Shown: positions 1 through 6,307 of the stretch, piece after piece
Position numbering within the stretch: the first letter of the stretch is position 1
How the letters are laid out: each line of letters begins with the position of its first letter
Origin: JAKAGE01 sp035541415
GTDB taxonomy: Bacteria > Patescibacteriota > Minisyncoccia > UBA6257 > 2-01-FULL-56-20
Assembly: GCA_035541415.1 (NCBI GenBank)
Contig: DATKNI010000037.1
Coordinates: 1 to 19,346, forward strand
Length of the DNA stretch: 19,346 nucleotides
Direction: 5' to 3'
The notes under the pieces: model-generated
The model's input: the letters and a program-made list of their open reading frames with translations, nothing else
What the model was told of the DNA's origin: nothing
Databases searched by the model: none
Position numbers and translations under genes: made by a program

Positions 1-69
1 CGCGCGCCTCGCTCTCGCTGCTCATCGCAGCTCCGAGAGCCCTTTAAAAAGAGAAAAGAAAAAACGCTT

Positions 70-233
70 GTTGGTTGGAGGATTCGAACCGGAGCGCCGC
101 CCCGTGTCGGAAGGGGAGCCGCGTTCTTACGCGGCGGTGGGAAACCGAGGGTTTCCCAGACGGGGGTCGGGGCGGCGCGTATGGTTCGAGGAGCGAGCGG
201 AGTGAGCGACGGAATCCTGCCCTGCGCACCAAG
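70..233. other. GC-rich foldback bounded by tRNA T-arm-like sequences
   Basis: The stretch 1-294 has no supportable gene. Inside it, GGATTCGAACC (80-90) is the reverse complement of a canonical tRNA T-arm core, and GGTTCGA (183-189) is the start of the same core on the + strand. The continuation of that core, ATCC followed by a CCTGCGCACCA-like acceptor end, resumes at 214-231 after a 24-bp purine-rich interruption (190-213). Bases 84-90 pair with 183-189 (7 bp) and 94-104 pair with 168-178 (11 bp, GCGCCGCCCCG / CGGGGCGGCGC). Inside are hairpins 118-123/130-135 (6 bp) and 138-146/150-158 (9 bp, 3-base loop). I found no complete tRNA on either strand because the T-stem halves and acceptor partners do not match. 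It could be a tRNA-derived repeat, a structured RNA, or debris from recombination at tRNA genes. Confidence 0.5.
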
Positions 234-235
234 AT

Positions 236-262
236 AAAAAAGAGACCCATTGAAGAGTCTCT
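236..262 (-). terminator. Intrinsic terminator of the 69-aa membrane protein gene
   Basis: Read on the minus strand, AGAGAC (262-257) pairs with GTCTCT (246-241) across a 10-base loop and is followed directly by a run of T (240-236). It lies about 33 bases past the stop of the minus-strand gene at 295-504. On the + strand the hairpin is not followed by T, so it should act in one direction only. Confidence 0.75.
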
Positions 263-294
263 GGTTTAAAATATGTTTTTGTTCCTGCCGATCG

Positions 295-504
295 TTATAG
301 TTGCTTCTTTGCATACGAAATGAAAAGTAGCAATTGAACGATGGCTAGGATGACCAATATTGGAAGCAGGAAGATAGGGTTCACGATCTTTACGACGTCA
401 GCGTAGCAAATGCCTATGATGAGAATTAGCCAAAAAGGCGTCATCCTTGCGAAAAACCCCACAGTGAACAATCTCAATTCCTTCGGTGTGAGTGGCTGCA
501 CCAT
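295..504 (-). CDS. Small two-TM membrane protein, unknown function
   Basis: This is a 69-residue protein with a basic N-terminus and two hydrophobic segments at about residues 22-37 and 43-64, ending in the charged tail YAKKQL. It is probably an integral membrane hairpin with both ends in the cytosol. I do not recognise a family. The start is supported by a GGAG Shine-Dalgarno sequence six bases before the ATG, and the gene is followed by an intrinsic terminator, so it is very likely a real single-gene transcript. It is divergent from the pilin-like gene. It belongs to the minority of genes here that have a leader and Shine-Dalgarno sequence. Confidence 0.7.
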   Translation of the reverse strand: MVQPLTPKELRLFTVGFFARMTPFWLILIIGICYADVVKIVNPIFLLPILVILAIVQLLLFISYAKKQL

Positions 505-545
505 GCTTTACTCCAATTCATTGAAGTTAATGTAGTCAGATTTGC

Positions 546-563
546 ACACTACAGGGCTAGTGT
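546..563. promoter_or_regulatory. Inverted repeat in the divergent intergenic region
   Basis: ACACTA (546-551) and TAGTGT (558-563) form a perfect 6-bp inverted repeat around CAGGGC. The right arm overlaps a TTGACA on the minus strand (566-561), a consensus -35 hexamer for the gene at 295-504, although I find no good -10 at 16-18 bases from it. It could be an operator, but chance is possible. Confidence 0.25.
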
Positions 564-618
564 CAAAATGGTTCAAAAGCCGTCCATGCCTGCGCACACC
601 AGAGAAGCGCAGGTTTTT

Positions 619-627
619 TGCTATAAT
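619..627 (+). promoter_or_regulatory. Extended -10 promoter of the pilin-LamG gene (leaderless)
   Basis: TGCTATAAT at 619-627 is a perfect extended -10 (TGnTATAAT), with seven bases (AATTTTG) before the ATG at 635. Transcription should start at or next to the ATG. There is no Shine-Dalgarno sequence and no recognisable -35, which extended -10 promoters often lack. Confidence 0.75.
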
Positions 628-634
628 AATTTTG

Positions 635-1879
635 ATGAATAGGGTGGGCGGTTATTCTGGCCGATTGGCGTTTACCCTGGTTGAACTGTTAATCGTTATT
701 GCCATCATCGCGATAGTGGCCGTTGTGCTGACCCTGGTTTTGAATCCAGCGGAGCTTTTGCGTCAATCCCGCGACGCGAATCGCCTGAGCGATATGAGTA
801 GCATCCAGAAAGCGTTAGCCTTGAGTTCGGTTGCAACAACCACTCTGGGGAATTCTTCCACGACATATCTTTCCGTTCCGGATCCGGCGGCGACGACGAC
901 AGCCGGGTCTGACTGTTCGGCGCTCGGACTCACAGCCCCGTACGGGTGGGCGTATCACTGTCCGGCATCGTCAACGTATAAGAATATTAATGGAACGGGC
1001 TGGCTGCCCATCAACTTTCAAAATCTTCAGTCGCCTCCCGCTTTTTCAGTTTTGCCGATCGACCCGGTAAACACGAGTTCGTCGGGTCTGTTTTATACCT
1101 ATACGCCTGCACGCAACGGCGCAGGAACGCTCTCGGTCGTCCTTGAGTCTGCGAAATACGAAAAACAATACGCCGTGAATGGGGGAGGCATGGATCCGAG
1201 TCGCTACAGCGTAGGCGATTCTCAGCTTGTTCAGCAAGGAGAAGGTTTGGAGGCGTGGTGGAAATTCGACGACGGGTCAGGTCCGTATGCCAACGATTCG
1301 ACCGCGGATAATGATCAGGGTCGTTTCTGGGGATCGGGGATTCATTGGTCAACGCCGCGGCTCGGAACGTACTCAGGGATTTTTAACGGCATCGACGATC
1401 GGGTTTGCGTGGATAATTGTACAAACGGACGGACGATTCAATGGCAGAGCGCGTGGTCATTGACAGGGTGGGTAAAGACCACGTCTACCGTGGGGGCGCT
1501 CATCAGTACGAATAGCGTGCCGGCGTGGAGCGATTATTATAATGGGTCGGTGCTGCTCGGCATTTCCGGCGGGAAGCTGTATGTTCTGCAGACCGAATGT
1601 TCGCCGAGTCAAATTTCCGGGCAAAAAATAATTAACGATGGAAACTGGCATTATTTTGCGTTCGTTCGGCAACCGGGAAGCGGGCAAATATTCGTCGACG
1701 GGAGCCTTGACGTTTCGCTCGCGCAATCGTCATGCGCTCCTCAGTCTACTCAAGGGATGGAAATGGGGTACGACCCGTCGGTCGGATGGTACTTGGGATC
1801 GTTGGATGACGTTCGTATCTACACGCGGCCGTTGCTCGCCGGAGAGATTTTAAGGCTATATTCGGCGTTCTCGCTGTAA
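635..1879 (+). CDS. Type IV pilin-like protein with C-terminal LamG-like domain
   Basis: The 414-residue protein begins with a short basic leader and a class III prepilin signal, LAFTLVELLIVIAIIAIV, with the hydrophobic helix at about residues 13-36 and the conserved Glu at +5 (E17). The residue before the Phe is Ala (A12), not the usual Gly. Residues 40-190 resemble the pilin head seen in Parcubacteria, with C94 and C109 as a likely disulfide. Residues 204-412 read as a concanavalin A-like/LamG-3 domain: GLEAWWKFDDGSG, FNGIDDRV, WSLTGWVK, NDGNWHYFAFVR, IFVDG, GSLDDVRIYTRPL. Cysteine pairs C258/C262 and C322/C367 may be disulfides. The start at 635 is chosen over an upstream in-frame ATG at 542 because the -10 lies just before it and the leader length then fits. 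The expected role is a minor or tip pilin binding a glycan or protein. Confidence 0.85.
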   Translation: MNRVGGYSGRLAFTLVELLIVIAIIAIVAVVLTLVLNPAELLRQSRDANRLSDMSSIQKALALSSVATTTLGNSSTTYLSVPDPAATTTAGSDCSALGLTAPYGWAYHCPASSTYKNINGTGWLPINFQNLQSPPAFSVLPIDPVNTSSSGLFYTYTPARNGAGTLSVVLESAKYEKQYAVNGGGMDPSRYSVGDSQLVQQGEGLEAWWKFDDGSGPYANDSTADNDQGRFWGSGIHWSTPRLGTYSGIFNGIDDRVCVDNCTNGRTIQWQSAWSLTGWVKTTSTVGALISTNSVPAWSDYYNGSVLLGISGGKLYVLQTECSPSQISGQKIINDGNWHYFAFVRQPGSGQIFVDGSLDVSLAQSSCAPQSTQGMEMGYDPSVGWYLGSLDDVRIYTRPLLAGEILRLYSAFSL

Positions 1880-1886
1880 CGAAAAT

Positions 1887-1912
1887 AAAAAAGAGGCGAA
1901 TTTCTTCGCCTC
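1887..1912 (-). terminator. Intrinsic terminator of the membrane winged-helix gene
   Basis: On the minus strand GAGGCGAA, a GAAA tetraloop and TTCGCCTC form an 8-bp stem (1912-1893), followed by six T (1892-1887). It lies 20 bases past the stop of the minus-strand gene at 1933. The pilin gene converges on it from the other side, but the + strand lacks a T tract. Confidence 0.85.
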
Positions 1913-1932
1913 GGTGCGGCACGACTTATTCA

Positions 1933-2439
1933 TTATTGAATTTTGCCGGTCAAAACGCTGAGGATCGAATCCGTCCATGTTCTGATCCTCATGTAGTGTT
2001 CGCGTGTAGTGTAATAACAACCATCATTGTCCGTTACGCGAACTACAAGACCCTGTTCGCCAAGGTCACACTTAAGGATTCTTTGAATAGCGGCAAGCTC
2101 CATGCCCGTTTCTTCCGATAAGCCCTCTGGTGTTCGCCAGTCGTATTTCCCTTCAGCGATTGATGTTTGGATGGCGAGCCAGACTCTCTCAGCGAGCGGA
2201 TCGAACGGTTCTTGTGGTAATGGTTTCACCGACGATTTTTCGTACCCATAGAAATTGACGAGATCAACGCCGGAGATCAGGTAAATGAGCGAGTTGACGA
2301 CAATCAACGCGATAATCGTTCCTGCTAATAGGACCCGAGGTTCCATTTTGGGAAGTTGTTTCACAAGCAGGAATCCAACGATCACCAGGACGACAATCGC
2401 AATCCATTGCCGATTTCTCCACGGCCAAGACTTTGTCAT
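1933..2439 (-). CDS. Two-TM protein with C-terminal winged-helix-like domain
   Basis: The protein is 168 residues from the chosen start. Hydrophobic segments at about residues 11-27 and 35-56 form a membrane hairpin. A Pro-rich linker (72-80) is followed by a compact domain (80-150) with helix-helix-hairpin character: a first helix DPLAERVWLAIQTSI, a likely recognition segment TPEGLSEETGMELAAIQRIL, and a beta wing VVRVTDNDGCYYTT. This suggests a membrane-tethered winged-helix protein, as a DNA-binding or protein-interaction module. The domain assignment is by eye and not to a named family. The ATG at 2439 is chosen over an in-frame start at 2553 because GGGAGG sits seven bases before it and a good promoter lies further upstream. 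It has its own terminator. Confidence 0.7.
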   Translation of the reverse strand: MTKSWPWRNRQWIAIVVLVIVGFLLVKQLPKMEPRVLLAGTIIALIVVNSLIYLISGVDLVNFYGYEKSSVKPLPQEPFDPLAERVWLAIQTSIAEGKYDWRTPEGLSEETGMELAAIQRILKCDLGEQGLVVRVTDNDGCYYTTREHYMRIRTWTDSILSVLTGKIQ

Positions 2440-2466
2440 AGTGTGCCCTCCCAAGATTCTCATGAC

Positions 2467-2495
2467 ATTATGCCTATTCAAGAGCGTAGAGTCAA
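2467..2495 (-). promoter_or_regulatory. Sigma-70-type promoter of the membrane winged-helix gene
   Basis: On the minus strand, -35 TTGACT (2495-2490) and -10 CATAAT (2472-2467) are 17 bases apart. The predicted start near 2460 gives a leader of about 20 bases carrying GGGAGG, seven bases before the ATG at 2439. This is a conventional leadered unit, unlike most neighbours. Confidence 0.75.
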
Positions 2496-2538
2496 AATTG
2501 TTCGAAGCTGTCCCTAAAATGCTCAGCCGCTCCTTTTG

Positions 2539-2547
2539 TGCGATAAT
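2539..2547 (+). promoter_or_regulatory. Extended -10 promoter of recO (leaderless)
   Basis: TGCGATAAT at 2539-2547 is an extended -10 (TGn plus GATAAT, 5 of 6 to consensus), followed by six bases (AAGCAC) and the ATG at 2554. There is no Shine-Dalgarno sequence. Confidence 0.65.
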
Positions 2548-2553
2548 AAGCAC

Positions 2554-3045
2554 ATGCAGGAATACGTTGCGAACGCCATCGTTTTGCGAAAGGACTCGCT
2601 CCGCGATTTGGACGGAAGGTATTCTTTTTTTACCGATCGGTTTGGAAAAATAATTGGCAAGGCGACGAGTTCGAGGAAGATTGTTTCAAAACTTGCGCCG
2701 CATCTTGAACCGGGGATAGTCTCGCGCGTGCGCTATGTTGAAAAGGGCGGAACACAAATCGTTGACGCGCTCAAAATCGGACGGGCTGGGAATATTAATT
2801 TTCTCGACCTTCATTTTCTTGCCGAACTGCTGCCGGAGGGCCAGCCGGAATCCGAATTGTGGGGGATGATCGTCGACGGGACGTTTTCATGGCCGGATGC
2901 GCTCGCGCTTTTGGGATGGGATCCGACGGGCGCGCATTGTGCCACGTGCGGCCGAGCGAGCGAAGCGTTTTACACGCGCCGCCAGGAATTCTTTTGCAGG
3001 ACCTGCGCCGCACGGCTTCCACGCGACGCTGTGATATTATTATAG
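2554..3045 (+). CDS. recO: DNA repair protein RecO (short form)
   Basis: RecO binds single-stranded DNA and, with RecR, helps load RecA in gap repair (family knowledge). The 163-residue protein starts with the RecO OB-fold pattern: YVANAIVLRKDSLRDLDGRYSFFTDRFGKIIGKATSSRK over residues 4-42. It ends with a zinc-binding knuckle formed by C129-x2-C132 and C148-x2-C151. It is much shorter than the roughly 240-residue RecO of model bacteria; the central helical part is reduced. The start at 2554 is preferred over 2536 because the -10 element covers 2542-2547 and the homologous N-terminus begins there. Its stop overlaps AT-rich sequence (3034-3045) that could be part of the promoter of the next gene. 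Confidence 0.75.
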   Translation: MQEYVANAIVLRKDSLRDLDGRYSFFTDRFGKIIGKATSSRKIVSKLAPHLEPGIVSRVRYVEKGGTQIVDALKIGRAGNINFLDLHFLAELLPEGQPESELWGMIVDGTFSWPDALALLGWDPTGAHCATCGRASEAFYTRRQEFFCRTCAARLPRDAVILL

Positions 3046-3067
3046 GAACGGCACTGCCGCATTTTTC

Positions 3068-4951
3068 ATGCCTGATTACAACCCGAATTCCATTTGGAAA
3101 AGCAAAAATCCGCCGCCGGATCCCGTCTCGTCGGTGGCAAAACAAATGGCAAACGATCAGGCGTCCGCGACCCCGGCTCAGCCTGCCGCCCCCGTGTTTT
3201 CCTCGAATGGAAAACGGAGCGGCGGTCACGGCCTCATTTGGTTTGCCGCCGTGCTTATTATTTTGCTCGGGGTTACCGCTGCGGCCATCGTGATACTCAA
3301 GAACAAGCCGACGCCCCAGCTCGCGCTCTCATTCGACGCGCCGACCCAAGCGCTCGTCGGGAACCCATTTATTCTCACGGTTTCCTATCAGAATAATTCA
3401 GCGCAGAATATAACAAACGCCCAACTGTCCGTTTTGCTTCCCGACGGACTTTCGTTTCTCGGCCAGTCGGCAACCCAGCGCGTGCTCGAAACGAATATCG
3501 GCGATCTCGCTGCGGGGGAGACGACGAGCACCGAGTTCAAGGTCATCGCCACTCAGAATCCGAACAGCGTCCAGCACATCCAGGCAACGATGACGTATGC
3601 AGCGAAAGATGCAACGGCAAACTATCAAACGACCGGGCAGACCGACATCGCGATCGGCCCGGCGGCGCTCACCTTCACCTTTGCCGGTTCCCAAAATGTG
3701 TTCAGCGGGCAGATTTTCCCGATCACCATAAACTACAGCAATCAAAGTGCGCAGGATGTTTCCGACGCGCAGTTCGTCATGCAGTATCCGCCGGCATTCC
3801 ATTTTGTTTCGAGCAGTCTGCCGTTGATGGCGGGGTCGAATAATAATATGTGGGACCTGGGCCGCATCACGGCCGGTGCGTCGAGCAGTCTTACGGTTGC
3901 GGGGACGATCAGCGGCCCGGCGAGCGCGCTCTATCCGTTTTCGGCAACCATGAACGGCACATTCCAAGGACAGACGTATCCGGTGGCAACGCAATCGACA
4001 AACATCGCCATCGCGCAAGCGCCGCTTTCGCTCGCGCTCAGCATGAACGGAACCTCGAGTTACATTTCGAGCGCGGGCGATCAATTGCTTTACACGCTCA
4101 CGTATACGAACACCTCAAACGTCACATTTCAAAGCGCGATCGTTACCGCAAAGCTTACCGGTTCGATGTTTGATTTTTCGCATCTCCAAACGGACGGATC
4201 GTTCAGTTCGATAACGAACACGATCACATGGAACGCCGCGAACGACCGCGATCTCGCCGCGATTGCGCCGGGCGCGAGCGGCCAGCTCAAATTTTCGCTT
4301 GGCACCCGCGGTTCTTATCCGATCCGGCTCGTGAGCGACAAGAATTTCATTTTGAAAGTTGTCGGAACCATTTCGTCTCCGACGGTGCCTTCGAATACCG
4401 CCGGAGGAAACGGAACGCAATCGATCGTAGAGCTCGATAATAAAGTGGCGGGCGATATCACGATTCAATCAAAAGGGTATTACCGCGATCCGGAAGGTGC
4501 GACCGCGAGCGGCCCGTTCCCGCCAAAAGTAAACCAGGCCACGCGATACACGATCCACTGGTTCCTCCGGAACTATGCGACTGACGTGAGCAGTGTTACC
4601 GTTTCGGCCTATCTGCAATCGGGGAGTACGGCCGTGGGCGACGGCACTTCCACGGTGCCGTCAAGTACGGTACACTATGACCCGGGAACCGGCCTCGTCA
4701 CCTGGACGCTCCCGGTCGTTCCCGCAACGGCGGGATTCCTCACGAAGCCCCTGGAAGCCACGTTCCAACTGGAGAATACGCCGGCCGTAAACCAGGTTGG
4801 CTCAGAGATAACGCTCCTCGGGCAGACCTCGCTTACCGGCACTGACAATTTCACCGGAAAGACGCTCTCGGCGTCGGACCAGGCGATCACATCACAGCTT
4901 CCGGACGATCCGAGCGTGAATAACGTTTCAAACAAAACCGTCTCCCCGTAA
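3068..4951 (+). CDS. One-TM surface protein with repeated DUF11-like beta domains
   Basis: The 627-residue protein has a Pro/Ala/Ser-rich N-terminus of about 50 residues, one TM helix (about 55-77, GLIWFAAVLIILLGVTAAAI) and a long Ser/Thr/Asn-rich beta region. With no signal cleavage site, it should be anchored N-in/C-out. At least three immunoglobulin-like repeats of DUF11/CARDB type can be seen, at about 83-195, 196-313 and 318-437. Each carries a phrase such as LTVSYQNNSAQNITNAQLSVLLPDG, ITINYSNQSAQDVSDAQFVM or YTLTYTNTSNVTFQSAIVTA. A fourth, more divergent domain covers about 450-590. It is probably a cell-surface structural or adhesion protein. It starts 22 bases after recO and lacks a Shine-Dalgarno sequence. 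AT-rich TATTAT copies near 3035-3043 may be its -10, giving a leader of about 20 bases. Confidence 0.75.
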   Translation: MPDYNPNSIWKSKNPPPDPVSSVAKQMANDQASATPAQPAAPVFSSNGKRSGGHGLIWFAAVLIILLGVTAAAIVILKNKPTPQLALSFDAPTQALVGNPFILTVSYQNNSAQNITNAQLSVLLPDGLSFLGQSATQRVLETNIGDLAAGETTSTEFKVIATQNPNSVQHIQATMTYAAKDATANYQTTGQTDIAIGPAALTFTFAGSQNVFSGQIFPITINYSNQSAQDVSDAQFVMQYPPAFHFVSSSLPLMAGSNNNMWDLGRITAGASSSLTVAGTISGPASALYPFSATMNGTFQGQTYPVATQSTNIAIAQAPLSLALSMNGTSSYISSAGDQLLYTLTYTNTSNVTFQSAIVTAKLTGSMFDFSHLQTDGSFSSITNTITWNAANDRDLAAIAPGASGQLKFSLGTRGSYPIRLVSDKNFILKVVGTISSPTVPSNTAGGNGTQSIVELDNKVAGDITIQSKGYYRDPEGATASGPFPPKVNQATRYTIHWFLRNYATDVSSVTVSAYLQSGSTAVGDGTSTVPSSTVHYDPGTGLVTWTLPVVPATAGFLTKPLEATFQLENTPAVNQVGSEITLLGQTSLTGTDNFTGKTLSASDQAITSQLPDDPSVNNVSNKTVSP

Positions 4952-4967
4952 TTTTTGATTTTATTGC

Positions 4968-6299
4968 ATGGCAAAATCAGAACAAGATTTAATGGAAAAA
5001 ATCGTATCGCTCGCCAAGCGGCGCGGTTTTGTTTTTCCCGGATCAGAAATTTATGGCGGCCTCGCGAATTCGTGGGACTATGGCCCGCTCGGCGTGGAGC
5101 TCAAAAATAATATTAAAAATTTATGGTGGGATCGGTTCGTGCACCGCCGCGACGACATGGTTGGCATTGATGCCGCCGTGATCATGAATCCGAAGGTCTG
5201 GCAGGCAAGCGGCCATACGGGCAGCGGCTTTGCCGATCCACTCGTCGAGTGCAAGAACTGCCACGAACGTTTTCGCGCCGACCAGATCGATCTCGATGCC
5301 CCGTGCCCAAACTGCGGCAAAAAACATACGTTCACTGAGCCGCGGGCATTTAATATTTTGATGAAAACCTTCCTTGGCTCTGTGGAAGGGGAGAAGAACG
5401 AGGTGTATCTCCGCGGCGAAACCGCACAGGGCATTTTTGTTGATTTCAAAAACATTGTCGACACCGCGCGCAAGGCGCTTCCATTCGGCGTCGCACAGAT
5501 CGGCAAGGCATTCCGCAACGAGATCACGCCCGGCAACTTTATTTTCCGCACGCGCGAATTCGAGCAGATGGAGATTGAATATTTTATTCCGCAACCAAAA
5601 TCTGAAAAAGAGTGGGGAGAGGCATTTGAATATTGGCGCAAGCAGATGAATATGTGGATCGCTGAGGTCGGCATCGACCGCTCAAAGGTTCACGAAGCGG
5701 AGATTCCGGATGGCGAGCGCGCGCACTACTCAAAGCGCACTATTGATTTTGAATTTGATTATCCTTTTGGCAAAAAAGAACTGTATGGCCTCGCGTATCG
5801 CACCGATTTTGACTTGAAAAACCACTTCGAAGAAGCTCCATATAAGGATCAGCAGACGGGTGAGGCGTTCTGGCCCCATGTGATTGAGCCGTCGCTCGGC
5901 GTTGATCGCACCATGCTTGCTGTGCTCTTGAGCGCCTACACCGAAGACGAAGGCCGCGTGTATCTCAAGCTCAAGCCAAAACTCGCGCCCTATAAGGCTG
6001 CCGTTTTCCCGTTGCTCGCCAACAAGCCACACCTTGTTGAATATGCCCACAAAGTATACGAAGACCTCCGCAAAGAATTCGTGGTTGCATGGGATGATCG
6101 CGGCAACGTCGGCAAGCGCTATTATTCGCAAGACGAAATCGGGACGCCATTCTGCATCACCGTCGATTTCGATACTTTGGGAGAAGAAAAGCCCGAGTTT
6201 AAAGACACGGTCACCGTCCGCGATCGCGATTCGGGCAAACAGGAACGCATTGCCGTTGCCGAGCTCGCGCATTATCTCCAGTCGAAAATCGCCGAATAA
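4968..6299 (+). CDS. glyQS: Glycyl-tRNA synthetase, single-chain (alpha2) type
   Basis: This cytosolic class II synthetase charges tRNA-Gly with glycine using ATP. The 443-residue protein has the alpha2-type N-terminus (FVFPGSEIYGGLANSWDYGP, 21-40) and a zinc knuckle at C95/C98 and C113/C116. It also has the RGETAQGIFVDF segment (149-160), class II motif 2 (FRNEITPGNFIFRTREFEQ, 182-200) and motif 3 (GVDRTML, 311-317). The C-terminal anticodon-binding domain covers about 340-443 (APYKAAVFPLL; DRGNVGKRYYSQDEIGTPFCITVDF). Length and motifs fit the dimeric archaeal/Gram-positive form, not the alpha2-beta2 enzyme. The start directly follows AT-rich sequence (4950-4967) without a Shine-Dalgarno sequence, and no clear -10 stands out. 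murA follows after eight bases. Confidence 0.95.
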   Translation: MAKSEQDLMEKIVSLAKRRGFVFPGSEIYGGLANSWDYGPLGVELKNNIKNLWWDRFVHRRDDMVGIDAAVIMNPKVWQASGHTGSGFADPLVECKNCHERFRADQIDLDAPCPNCGKKHTFTEPRAFNILMKTFLGSVEGEKNEVYLRGETAQGIFVDFKNIVDTARKALPFGVAQIGKAFRNEITPGNFIFRTREFEQMEIEYFIPQPKSEKEWGEAFEYWRKQMNMWIAEVGIDRSKVHEAEIPDGERAHYSKRTIDFEFDYPFGKKELYGLAYRTDFDLKNHFEEAPYKDQQTGEAFWPHVIEPSLGVDRTMLAVLLSAYTEDEGRVYLKLKPKLAPYKAAVFPLLANKPHLVEYAHKVYEDLRKEFVVAWDDRGNVGKRYYSQDEIGTPFCITVDFDTLGEEKPEFKDTVTVRDRDSGKQERIAVAELAHYLQSKIAE

Positions 6300-6300
6300 T
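6295..6300 (+). promoter_or_regulatory. -10 element of murA overlapping the glyQS stop codon
   Basis: AATAAT (5 of 6 to TATAAT) ends seven bases before the murA ATG at 6308 and includes the TAA of the preceding gene. No Shine-Dalgarno sequence is present. The spacing matches the other leaderless starts, but read-through from glyQS is equally possible. Confidence 0.45.
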
Positions 6301-6307
6301 TTGCGTC

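Noticed and set aside
70..90. Complete tRNA gene on the minus strand ending near 72
   Set aside because: The T-loop core is perfect, but the 5' half of the T-stem and the acceptor partner do not pair, and the interior folds into long non-tRNA hairpins.
75..269. Open frame of 64 codons starting MEDSNRSAAPC
   Set aside because: It is a translation of the tRNA T-arm-like and GC-rich hairpin sequence (GAGGATTCGAACC reads as E-D-S-N). It has no Shine-Dalgarno sequence or -10 and runs through the minus-strand terminator.
542..634. Longer N-terminus of the pilin-LamG protein from an ATG at 542
   Set aside because: It would add 31 residues before the prepilin leader and include the promoter at 619-627; the ATG at 635 gives a normal leader.
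3398..4084. 228-codon open frame on the minus strand
   Set aside because: It is antisense to the DUF11-like surface protein, is Arg-rich and low in complexity, and has no start signals.
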